From Microcebus murinus (taxonomy: Eukaryota > Chordata > Mammalia > Primates > Cheirogaleidae), in the NCBI RefSeq assembly GCF_040939455.1, contig NC_134109.1, positions 30,397,501 to 30,461,500 on the forward strand: DNA of 64,000 nucleotides, read 5' to 3'. Positions 54,186 to 64,000 of the stretch are shown piece after piece. The position numbers and the translations under genes are program-made. The notes below the pieces were generated by a model that searched no databases, was not told the DNA's origin, and saw nothing but the letters and a program-made list of their open reading frames with translations. Every line of letters starts with the position of its first letter. The first letter of the stretch is position 1.

Positions 54186-54429
54186 GCTCCAGCATACACC
54201 CTTCCCAACCAGCTGCTTAAAATCACATTTAATGCAAATGGAGTTTACAAATCAGGAACTTGGGGTCCTTTCCTGGAAGCGTATAACATGAGAGGTGAGA
54301 GGGGTGCGCTGGCTCTTTTAGAAAACGTCAACATCTGCTTGAGGGATTTTAGCATCAAAATACTGATTTGAAATATTTTCTAAAAGAACCAAGGAGAGGG
54401 TGACATTCATTTACTAAGTCATATTTTAG

Positions 54430-54625
54430 GCTCAAATAATAATAACAGCAACCACATGCTAGATTCTGTGCTAAGCACATTACATAAATGGTGTCATTTA
54501 ATCATTCCAAGAGGCCAGGGAGATAGATACTATTATCCCTAATTTCTGGATGAGGGTCTGGGGCAGACAGTAAGCATAGATTCAAATTCAGTCAGGGTCC
54601 CAGACCCCTGGCTCTTCATCATTAG
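54430..54625 (-). repeat. MIR SINE, antisense
   Basis: 'agattctgtgctaagcacat', then 'tagatactattatccctaat' and 'cccagacccctggctcttc'. Confidence 0.85.
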
Positions 54626-54639
54626 TCCATGATGCCTTT

Positions 54640-54815
54640 TCTTTCTTTCCTTCCTTCCCTCCCCTCCCTTCTTTTCTGTTTTTCTTTCTTTTCCTTTTTT
54701 TCTTCCTCCTTCCTTTCCCTTCCTCCCTGTCTTCCTTCCTTTCTTTCCACCTTCCTTATTTCCCCTTTTCCTCTCCTTTTTGTCCCTTTTTCCTTCCTTC
54801 TCTCTCTCTCTCTTT
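54640..54815. repeat. Pyrimidine-rich (CTTT/CCTT)n tract
   Basis: About 175 bp almost purely C/T on the + strand, ending in (TC)n. It is a degenerate simple repeat capable of triplex formation. The ORF across it is an artefact. Confidence 0.9.
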
Positions 54816-54924
54816 AGGGAAAAACCTTAGATCCAACTTCCAGTCAAGAGGCCTCTATCATTTTCTAGGGGCAATTAAAGAGTGTTTCTGAGACTAATGG
54901 GCAGATGAAAGAAGGAAATAAATA

Positions 54925-55125
54925 TGTCGAATATTTACTAGGTGTGAGCAGCATGCTAAGAGCTTTTGTATGTCTTGCCTCATGTAACCCTATAAACATC
55001 CATTAAAAATCAGGTTTTATTATCATTACACCTATTTAAAAATGAGGAAACTGAGGTTCAAACAGGTATTTTGCCCAAAGTCACACAGTTTTTAAAGGAC
55101 AGAGCCAGGATAAACCATGATATGT
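54925..55125 (-). repeat. MIR SINE, antisense
   Basis: 'tgctaagagcttttgtatgt', then 'aaaatgaggaaactgaggtt' and 'ttgcccaaagtcacacagt'. Confidence 0.87.
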
Positions 55126-55239
55126 TGACTTAAGTCTAATGCCAACTTGCATCACTGCTTGCTATTATTTTCTCCCCACCTTATGCTGTACCTTTCAGGG
55201 TAGAGAAAATGTTCCCTTTTTTGGGTGACATTTGTCAGT

Positions 55240-56127
55240 GCCCTGCTCAAAATCTAATAGTGGCAAAATCTTGGTAATTCTGCATGCCTTCCAAAGTCTT
55301 TTACAATCTGCCATTCTTTTACTTGGTCAATTTTATTTCTCATCACTCCCTTTTTGCACTCTCCCTTCTTCTCTGGCTGGGATTTTTATCATTGCTACCC
55401 ATTATATTAATTTCTATTTCCACACCTTCTATTTTCTACTAATGAAGTTGTATATATCCTTCAATGCCCAACCATAAGCATCTTCTCATCCATTCTTCAT
55501 CCATTCTAGTCCTCAGTGAAGGAAATATTTGATCACCTTGCAGCCCTGCTCAAAACCTTTCATTTATAACCCTTTTTATCTGCTAAACAAAACCGAGGCT
55601 TCTTAGCCTGGTATTCCAGTGAGCCATCCAGTTGCAAATATGTACTGAGAATCAATTATGTGCTAAGCGCTCTCTAGGTGCTGGGAGAACCAGACTGACT
55701 GGTCTCCACCCTTATGGTGAACACATTGGACATTAAATAATTACAAATGATCAATTACATAATTACTAGTGTGAATCAAGAAATTATAAGCCCTCTACAA
55801 TCTGGTCTCAACCTATCTTTTCAGAGTTCTTTCTCATCCTTCTATTCCATCCAAATGGGCCCACCTTTCCATGTTTTCCTACCTCTGTGGCTGTGCCCAC
55901 CCCCTCCCTCCTTTCCTGAACAGACTTCCCTGCTTTACCCATGACCCCTGCAGGGCCAGTTTGGGTTCACCTTCTTCCATGAAGCCCTTCCAGACAACTT
56001 TGCTCTGAAGGATCTTCCCTCATTTGAATTCCTAGCACTTATGCATTCAACAGATATTTCCTGAATGACTTGTTGAGATGTTTGATGAATGACTCTTCAT
56101 GAGATCCTAAACATATGCTATGGTATT
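55240..56127 (+). repeat. L2-like LINE fragments
   Basis: Several sense L2-like pieces: 'ccaaagtcttttacaatctg' (55,285), 'ttatgtgctaagcgctctct' (55,655), 'ccatgaagcccttccagaca' (55,980) and 'caacagatatttcctgaatg' (56,050). Boundaries are unclear. Confidence 0.5.
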
Positions 56128-56840
<713 letters not shown>

Positions 56841-57137
56841 CAGGGAATTAGAGTTTTCCTATTGAGAGGGATCAAGGATTTCCCCCTGCCCTTTTCTTCT
56901 CCCAGGGAGGGGGGCAGGAATCCACAAAACTATATATAGTAGAACAACAAAATTACAGATAAGAAAATGACAATAAAAATTACTCAATTTCTCATAATCC
57001 TGCTACTTAAAGAGACCTACCACTGACATTTTTCTCTTTCTAGTATTTTTCCTGTTTCTGTTTTTCTCTGTGTCTACACCCAGTTCATAAAACTTTTCCC
57101 CCCAAATTAAAACATTCTCTCCTCTCTCTCTCTCTAT
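56841..57137. other. Unassigned stretch
   Basis: AT-rich; ends in a short (CT)n. Nothing recognised. Confidence 0.4.
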
Positions 57138-57451
57138 TTTTTTCGAGACAAAGTCTTGCTTGGTTGCTCAGGCTAGAGTGCAGTGGTGCCATCATAGCTC
57201 ACTGCAACCTCCACCTCCTGGGCTCAAGGGATCTCTTGTCTCAGTTTCTGGTACTACAGACACACACCACCACGTGTAGCTAGTTTTTACATTTTTTTTT
57301 TTGTAGAGACTGGGTCTTGCTCTTGAGTTAGTTTTTCTATTTTTTTATAGAGACTGGGTCTCACTGGTCTAAAACTCCTGACCTCAAGTGAACCTCCCAC
57401 CTTGGCCTCCCAGAGTGCTAGGATTACAGGCATGAGCCAGGATGCCCGGCC
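57138..57451 (-). mobile_element. Old Alu SINE with internal duplication, antisense
   Basis: Antisense Alu. The segment containing 'tagagactgggtct' occurs twice (about 57,303 and 57,343), so the middle has a short tandem duplication. Confidence 0.85.
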
Positions 57452-58028
57452 ATCTCCCCTCTCTTCTATAAGACCTCAAATGTGTGGGACGCCTGGGTGT
57501 ACGCTGTAACCATATTTGTGTGCAAACCACAGAATGTGCAGGCTATGAGAACACAGATCACTCCCCTCACTTTAAGGATGAGCAGACTACAACACAGTGT
57601 TAAGCACTTTCCCAGGGGCATGCTGCTGTCTGGTAACTTTTCCAAACTGCCCCACCTGTCTTCAGTTACTCTAATAATAAGCCCCAAACTAAAATTAAGC
57701 AAAAACACTAACTCTTGCTAAATAAATCGTGTCTATTCCTACTACCGAAGGGGATAAAATAACAAAGTTTGGTAGAGATTGGGATAGATCCAACAGCACT
57801 GGCTTGTTTTGAAATATCAGAGACCCTTTCTTACTGGAAGTGGACATTGCTATGATGGGATTAAAGCACAGAAGAAACATTAGGGGCCACCTATCGCCTT
57901 CTTTCTTAGCGTACGAAATACGGAGCATAATAAAGGAATGTAGGAAGAGGTCGGCCCTTGCTCAAGAACTGCAGCATCGTTTCTGTATATATGTTCTGTT
58001 TTGTTTCTTCTTTATCTGATCTCTACAG
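57452..58028. other. Unassigned stretch upstream of candidate exon
   Basis: A MIR-like antisense trace is near 57,540-57,640. Ends in a good polypyrimidine tract and AG. Confidence 0.4.
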
Positions 58029-58154
58029 ACGTCACCATGATCCGAAGTGCAATTCACAAGGCAAAAGAGAACTCTAGGATTGTAGAAAAGTTGATTCTTT
58101 TGAGAGACCAAGCGTATTTCACGACGGCGTTCCCAGTCTCAGCTTGAAGCACCA
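58029..58154 (+). other. Candidate 126-bp exon with 36-codon ORF
   Basis: A pyrimidine-rich stretch ending 'ctgatctctacag' (AG at 58,027-58,028) precedes it, and 'cca/gtaagg' (GT at 58,155) follows, both good splice signals. Inside, ATG at 58,037 has a strong context ('gtcaccatga') and opens a complete 36-codon frame to TGA at 58,145-58,147. The peptide is basic and helix-prone at its start and matches no protein I know. It lies about 1.2 kb upstream of MAP3K9 on the same strand. It may be an exon of an upstream transcript, an alternative 5' exon, or chance. Confidence 0.3.
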
Positions 58155-58605
58155 GTAAGGTGGCCTCTTGCCTTTCTAAATTCTAATAAGATGACGGCAT
58201 TGGAATTCCTTCTTACAGGGTCCAGGACAGGCGAGCTGTGTGCAGTCTTCAGAGAAGGGAGAGAGCTGCGGAGTTCCTCTAACGAGCACTGCGAGGAGCC
58301 GGAGTCTTACTCAGGAGGCGGAAGGTTTCGGGTGGGAGCGTGCGTGCGGGAGCGGAAGCTGACCCACCAGATCCCGGAGAGCGGAGAATCCGACAGTAAA
58401 TCGGGCGCTGGGGAGGAAGGCGCTCTCGGGAGGTGCCGCCCAGCTCGCTCCGCCTCCGCTCCGTTTCAGGAGGCCCTTTGGGCTGGAGAACACCGCTGCA
58501 GCCCCGTGGAGCCCCGGCCCGTCCGCGGCAAACAAAGGGAGCGGCCTCCCCTCCAGCCTTTTCGGTCGGAATGAAGGCTCAGCCTTACCTTCCCTGCTCG
58601 CGCAT

Positions 58606-58879
58606 CCAATGAGGCCCAGGCCGCCTCCCGCGAGGAGGTGTCGAGCTCTCCCGGTAAATGGGCAGGTACCGCGGGCCAATGGCTGCGCCGCGGCGGGCCA
58701 ATGGGAGAGAGAAATGGGTCGGCCGGGGTTTGAGAACCAGGGAGCCCGCAAAGGGGGCGGGGGTGGGCGGCGCGCCGGAGGGGCGGAGGTGGAGGGGACC
58801 TGCGGGGTGGCCGCGGTGGCTGGCCCGGCTGCTCCAACCGCGGCGAGAGGAACCTGTGCACGGCCCGGCCGCGGCCAAT
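58606..58879 (+). promoter_or_regulatory. Array of four CCAAT boxes (NF-Y type)
   Basis: CCAAT on the + strand at 58,606-58,610, 58,676-58,680, 58,698-58,702 and 58,875-58,879. The last three are embedded in ggccaatgg, the preferred NF-Y site. The middle pair is 22 bp apart, about two helical turns. All are upstream of the inferred start sites. Confidence 0.65.
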
Positions 58880-59273
58880 GGGAAGGCGGGCTGCGCGGGG
58901 GGCGGGCGGGGCGCCGGGCGGCCGCGCCCCTTCGGGTCCGCAGGGCTGGGGCGGAGCCAGGCTCACGTCAGGTGGCCCCGGCGAGCGGGCGGTGCTGGGG
59001 GCGGGGCGGAGAGGGGAGCGGCGGCCGGCGGGCGGCGGCGGGCACCGGCTGCGCGGGCAGGTACCGGAGGCGGAGGTGGCGAGGCCGCCCGGGGGTGCGA
59101 GCGGGCAGGCGGGGACTCCGGCCCGCCGCGCCACTATGCTGCAGTGAGCGCTCGCGCCCGGCGCACTTGTCGCCGCGCCAGCCCCGCGAGCCGGCTCTCC
59201 CAGCCCCGCCAGCCCGGGCCCTACCTGCGGCCACCGTCGCGGGAGGGGGGTCCTCCCAGCTCCGCGGAGCCGC

Positions 59274-59743
59274 ATGAACAATAGGCAGCGGCGGCTCCTG
59301 CGGGCGGCGGCAGCCCCGCACCCTATGGATCGGCCGCTCCATGGAGCCCTCCAGAGCGCTTCTCGGCTGCCTGGCGAGCGCCGCCGCTGCCGCCCCGCCG
59401 GGGGAGGACGGAGCGGGGGCCGGGGCCGAGGAGGAGGAGGAAGAGGAGGAGGAGGCGGCGGCGGCGGTCCCCGGGGAGCTGGGCTCCGACGCACCGCTGC
59501 CCTACTGGACCGCGGTGTTCGAGTACGAGGCGGCTGGAGAGGACGAGCTGACCCTGCGGCTGGGCGACGTGGTGGAAGTGCTGTCCAAGGACTCGCAGGT
59601 GTCCGGCGACGAGGGCTGGTGGACCGGGCAGCTGAACCAGCGAGTGGGCATCTTCCCCAGCAACTACGTGACCCCGCGCAGCGCCTTCTCCAGCCGCTGC
59701 CAGCCCGGCGGCGACGACCCCAGTTGCTACCCGCCCATTCAGT
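59274..59743 (+). other. Out-of-frame upstream AUGs overlapping MAP3K9
   Basis: ATGs at 59,274 and 59,325 share one frame, which differs from the MAP3K9 frame and stays open through the whole exon to the splice donor. Both have poor contexts (C at -3). If the mRNA starts upstream of 59,274, they could reduce initiation at 59,341, whose own context is also weak (T at -3, G at +4). The openness may simply reflect GC-rich sequence. Confidence 0.4.
59341..59743 (+). CDS. MAP3K9: MAP3K9 (MLK1) coding exon 1, partial gene
   Basis: Encodes the first 134 residues of mixed-lineage kinase 1, a cytosolic Ser/Thr MAP3K that activates JNK and p38 through MKK4/7 and MKK3/6. It starts [20 protein letters not shown]; then Gly/Ala residues, nine Glu (30-38) and four or five Ala (39-42). 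The SH3 domain spans about 52-114, with AVFEYEA (58-64), the WW pair (93-94) and PSNYV (107-110). In the family this SH3 binds a proline site between the zipper and CRIB motif to autoinhibit the kinase. The exon ends after Q134 plus one base, with donor GTAAGG at 59,744, so intron 1 is phase 1. The kinase domain, leucine zippers and CRIB lie beyond the window. The start ATG matches the known human N-terminus. Identity is near-certain from residue-level similarity recalled for human MLK1. Confidence 0.96.
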
Positions 59744-60816
59744 GTAAGGCGAAGGCGGGGCCGGGAGCGCGGCGGGGAGGGGAAGGATGGAGGCCGAGGG
59801 CTGGCCGGGAGGGAGGGGAGCCTCGCCAGGGTTAGGGTAGGGGTGGGGGGCTGGGGTGGGGAAATGCCTGACCTGGGTGTGGGTGGGTGCGCGCGCGCTG
59901 GGGCTGCGGGAGCCTTAGTTGGTGCAATGGGCAATAGAGGCGCCGCAGGCCCTGCCTGGAACCTCAGGGCGGTTGGGCTTCCTAACCTTCCTGCGGCTAC
60001 CTCTACTGCAGCTTCTGATTTTCACCCGAGCAGGGGATCTCCCTGTCTCCCACTCCCTTCCTCTCCTCCCTGACCTCCCACCCGCCCCCTCTCCCAAGTC
60101 TGGAAGGATTTCTGGCCAGCTGGTGGTTACTGTCCTAATCTTAGTCCCCAAATCGGGGACCTAGCCAATGTCTTCTATCACCTGTCTCCACCCCTGAAAG
60201 GCATTTGCTTTTAAAGAGGTGGGGGTGTCTCCCGCTGGGCTGGGCTGATCCCGAAGTCCCGGAAACGTGTGAACTCAAGGCTGAAGTACCTTTAAAAGGT
60301 GTTGATTTCTTGGATCTTAATCCTGTATCTCAGAAGTTGTGCTAAGAAAGGTGTGTGTGTTGGGGGTGAGGGAAACAGGTGATGGATGGACACATGATTA
60401 GAGAGGGAAAAGTATGTCGTTCCCCCATGAGAGATCAGGAGTACAAGGTACATTGGTGAAATCCCAGTCCCTTGCAGCCAGGCTGTTCAGGCAATACATT
60501 TTCTCCTTTCTTCTCACCCTAGATCCTTGCCTATATTTGGAACTGGCCAAATCTCAGGGGGTCCATGCCCAGGGGTCCCTCCCAGGCCCTTTCTCCCAGT
60601 GTCCTCATTTCCCTCAATTTCCCAGGAGGCCACTATTCCACACCCTGTAATGGAATTTCTTTTGTTTTTTTCAAAGAAGTTAAATTGCCATCAGCTTCCC
60701 TTAATCAATTATACTAGGCCGTTTCAGAAGAAAGATGTAAATATCTACTAGCACAGCTTATACTATTTTGTATTTGAGAATCTACATAATTTTTCCCTGT
60801 TAAAAAGATATTGTTG

Positions 60817-60846
60817 GTGCTCGCTTCGGCAGCACATATACTAAAA
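60817..60846 (+). pseudogene. RNU6: U6 snRNA 5' fragment (30 nt), retrotransposed
   Basis: 'gtgctcgcttcggcagcaca' followed by 'tatactaaaa' equals the first 30 nt of U6 snRNA exactly (from memory of the universal U6 5' stem). It is directly followed by a short A-run and a repeated target: the TSD aaaaagatattgtt at 60,802-60,815 and 60,846-60,859, whose A's merge with the tail. The target begins GTT/AAAAA, an L1 endonuclease site. The remaining ~76 nt of U6 and any promoter are absent, so it cannot be functional. Confidence 0.93.
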
Positions 60847-61759
60847 AAAAGATATTGTTAATATATATTTATTACAGTTTATTCCTTATTTTGTATACTT
60901 TGTATGTTGATTTTTTTTAAAAAAAATTATTACCAAGGACCAACTTTATTTAGTTTTTAAAAATTTCACTTTAACAGTTGTTTTTCTGGCCCTGTAACTT
61001 ATTTTCACCTGAACAATTGTGTTACTTTATCTAAGATGGTTTTTACGCACCAGTACTTCATATCAAAATCATAACCTCTTTCCTTGTTTTTCTGATCTTC
61101 TTCTTGTATTGGTGTTTTGACTGTCAGATTGATGTTCAAATCTTTAGTTCCTTTGTTTCTCTCCCCCTCTCATTCAACTGAAAACTTCACATTTCTACAT
61201 TTTGATCTTTATAATGCCTGGAGGTAACACATTATTTTAAATTGTTTCCAGGTACTCCATCATTTTGATCCTGGTTCTGGTGAGATGAAAGCTAAGGGTC
61301 CTGGCATAGTGTTTTGAAATAGTATTGAAAATGAACGTAGTCATATATTGGAAGAAATATGAATAGTCTGGCATGTTAGAAAACACTGTGTAATTTTAAA
61401 CATAAGTCTGATTTTGAGGTTCTTTGTAGGTGAAGTTTGGTAATTTTGTTTTTAGGGATAGCTGATGTCAAAGTAGAAGAGCTATGAGAAGTTAGTGAGC
61501 AGAAACTCAGTTTCTTTAATATCTTGTGCTTCTGGCTGTCAGAGCAGTCAGGAGAGAACATGACTTAGGCTGAGAGAACCTATCCTCAGACAGCCAGGCA
61601 TGGCAACACTTTCTTCATTAGGTGACCTTTATTGCAACAGAAGTTACCTTGGCTAGAGTGGACTTCTAAATCTGGAACCCAGAGGATAAGAAAGAAGGAA
61701 GTACCTCATGCTTTTTGAAAGAATTGACTTGAAGAGTATGGCATTTGAAAGGCCTGGTA

Positions 61760-62104
<345 letters not shown>

Positions 62105-63845
62105 GAAAGGCCTGGTAAGTTTTTTATTTGGCCCCACCAAGAGTTCTGATCTTGACTAGAATGAATCTTGTTAATTCAGAAAATTTAATTCCGGTCAAAA
62201 ACTAATTATTGAGTACCTAATGAATGACAAATACTGTACTGTGTTAAATACTAGGGGATAAAGAAGTGATAAGGAGGAGCTCATAAGTCACATAAGGGAG
62301 ATTGGTAATGTAAATATAAAATTTCAGTCCAGAGTTTTGATAAAGATGAATATGGGCAGTGCTGACAGGTGCATCTCTGATCTGCATGCACTGTCTACCA
62401 GTTCTGTTAGTATCACTCAGGAAATAAAGTGATCAACAAACCTGGTCTCCAAAGACTTGGAATAAAGTTGAACCACTGACAACTCTTCCCCAGAGTTACC
62501 TTTTGAACTTCCCCTCTGGGCCTGCAATGTGATATATTGTGGATTGTAAATGGAAGACAGTAAGTTAAGCAATAATGTTTGGTTTTAGTTTCATATTATT
62601 GCTTTTTGAAGTGAAAATTTGTTTCAAAATTTATTCAAATCAGAGGGGAAATTATTAAATTTTGTGACAAAACATATAGTAGTGATACTATAAACCATCT
62701 TACATTTATATAGTGCTTTTATCCCCTCCAATATAGATATGTATTAGAGTTTAGCTCTCTATGGATGAAAAATACAAATAACTTAGGGGCTTACTTGTCT
62801 CTTTATTTTAGTGAAAGATGAAAAATGTGCAGTTTAAAATTTATTATCTTGGGAGACATAATTCTAGCTGTTAAAAAAAGTTTCTCATTTATAAGAAAGT
62901 TGTGTCTATTTTCAAACAGGGCATACATTAAGGTTATTATTAATTCATACTTCTCTTTCCTACATCCACTAGAAATATAAGGGTGTATTTTCAGATGTAC
63001 GTAAGATTTTCAAATGAGTGAAGTGTATACCATTCACTTGCCCACCAGAATGTGCCTATACATTCATTCAGTTTCCAGGCATACAATTGGGAAAGAATCA
63101 CATTTAGACTCCAAAAATGCAAGAAATAAGGTTTTGTTCCTGATATTCATGGAAATACCCTTCCACAGAAACTGAAAAATGTGCTGAATGCAACTCGACC
63201 TGATTCTTACTTAAAACCAGGACTCTACTGGAGCAGCGAAGGGGAGGAGAGCCGAACATACTCTGCTGCTGCTGCAGGTCTAGTTCCTTAGTTCCTATCC
63301 AAAAGGACTTAGGGAAGGAAAAAGAAAGTCCCCCTTCCCTCTTCTCTTCCCGGGTTTTATCTATTTGAAAGTTGTGTTCTATGTGTTTCTTGGAGACTAG
63401 TCGTAGTATTTCTTTAACTAAATAGCAAGAACCTGAGATTTTATGTTCTACCCAAAGAGAGATTATTGCTTTCCCTTCCCCACAGAGGTTTTCTGTCTTC
63501 TGTGAGATCCCCGGGGGGAGCTGTCCTTTCAGCACTCTAGTACTGAATTCTATCTTTTAACCACTCCTGCATTTAAATAAATATTTTACACCTACTATGT
63601 GTTCACCACGTGTTCAGACCAGAGATTAAAAGGGAAGAGTACAAGAGACAATACAACAGTTAATTCTCTTAAGGAAAATTTAAATACTCAGTTGAGGAGC
63701 TAAGATAACAAATACAAATTTTTAAATGGTCACCCATCTTTTCCTCAATGTAAAAGCCAGTAGAAAAAAATGACTATTTCTTCCTTCCATAACCAAGGAG
63801 ACTCTTCACTTATACATTTCCCTGAGAGGGTTTTTCTAATTTTTC

Positions 63846-63972
63846 TTTTTTTTTTTTTTCTTTTGAGATGGGTCTCAATCTGTTGCTCAGGCTGGTCTCG
63901 AACTCCTGGCCTCAAGCGATCCTCCTGCCTCAGCCTCCTGAGTAGCTGGAGCACATGCCACCATGGCCAGCC
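63846..63972 (-). mobile_element. Short Alu-related fragment, antisense
   Basis: 'gagatgggtctcaatctgtt', then 'gaactcctggcctcaagcga' and 'ccaccatggccagcc'. About 110 bp plus poly(T), either an internally deleted monomer or a FLAM-like copy. Confidence 0.75.
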
Positions 63973-64000
63973 TCCAAGACAGCTTGTAATCTCTCTTTAA

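Larger units (their letters stand above)
58240..59850 (+). promoter_or_regulatory. CpG-island promoter of MAP3K9
   Basis: Very CpG-dense segment covering the upstream region, 5' UTR, coding exon 1 and the start of intron 1. There is no TATA box; GC boxes include 'ggggcggggcgga' at 58,998-59,010 and many other GGGCGG-type sites. A CRE/E-box-like CACGTCA is at 58,964-58,970. These suggest a dispersed Sp1/NF-Y housekeeping-type promoter with start sites probably near 58.9-59.2 kb (inferred). Numerous long ORFs on both strands here are composition artefacts. Confidence 0.85.

Noticed and set aside
54629..54817. 62-codon Phe/Ser/Leu-rich ORF resembling a membrane protein
   Set aside because: It translates a simple C/T tract.
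58466..59494. 342-codon minus-strand ORF and several 200-codon + strand ORFs in the CpG island
   Set aside because: Pro/Arg/Ala/Gly-rich conceptual proteins with no domains, overlapping in most frames. They are caused by GC-rich, stop-poor DNA around the real MAP3K9 exon.
60817..60846. Possible functional U6 snRNA gene
   Set aside because: Only 30 of about 106 nt are present, there is no upstream PSE/TATA, and A-tail and TSD show retrotransposition.
63104..63535. 143-codon minus ORF in MAP3K9 intron 1
   Set aside because: No recognisable domain, splice or promoter evidence, and within the range expected by chance in 64 kb.

Overview
The window is primate nuclear DNA, almost certainly from a strepsirrhine (lemur or loris lineage). 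The main clue is a set of young Alu elements sharing a mid-element sequence typical of lemur Alus: a short AT-rich stretch after 'ttggccaact', then 'ctatttatagtagagacgg' on the opposite strand. Many have clean target-site duplications (TSDs). Older layers are MIR, L2, MER5A, Tigger-like DNA transposons, MLT1/MST/MLT2-type LTRs and antisense L1 fragments, as in any placental genome. No prokaryotic features are present.

Layout. Positions 1-56,000 are intergenic and built mostly of nested repeats. Notable insertions are a decayed retrovirus at about 16.7-21.7 kb (LTR, tRNA-Leu-like primer site, broken gag and pol pieces, four or five Alus inside); a near-perfect full-length 7SL RNA retrocopy at 36.1-36.4 kb inside an MLT2-like LTR; and a solo class I LTR at 38.2-38.8 kb with a 4-bp duplication inside an L1. 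A small CpG-rich patch lies near 48.5-48.9 kb, and CTCF-like motifs occur at 48.5 and 51.6 kb.

At 56.1-56.8 kb is an intronless, poly(A)-tailed, TSD-flanked retrocopy of the complex I subunit gene NDUFS4 with a complete 175-codon reading frame. At 58.03-58.15 kb is a candidate 126-bp exon with good splice sites and a complete 36-codon ORF.

From about 58.24 to 59.85 kb lies a strong CpG island with four CCAAT boxes and GC boxes. It leads into coding exon 1 of MAP3K9 (mixed-lineage kinase 1, MLK1) at 59,341-59,743 on the + strand: Ala/Glu-rich N-terminus and SH3 domain, ending in a phase-1 splice donor just before the kinase domain. The rest of the window is MAP3K9 intron 1, which holds a 30-nt 3'-truncated U6 snRNA insertion with its own TSD, plus two Alus.

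The only conventional protein-coding gene supported is MAP3K9 exon 1. The NDUFS4 retrocopy is the only other ORF with a recognisable cellular product. I found no unknown multi-gene system. The most interesting items are the three RNA-derived LINE-1-mediated insertions (NDUFS4 mRNA, full-length 7SL, U6 5' stub), the candidate exon upstream of MAP3K9, and the MAP3K9 leader with out-of-frame upstream AUGs.
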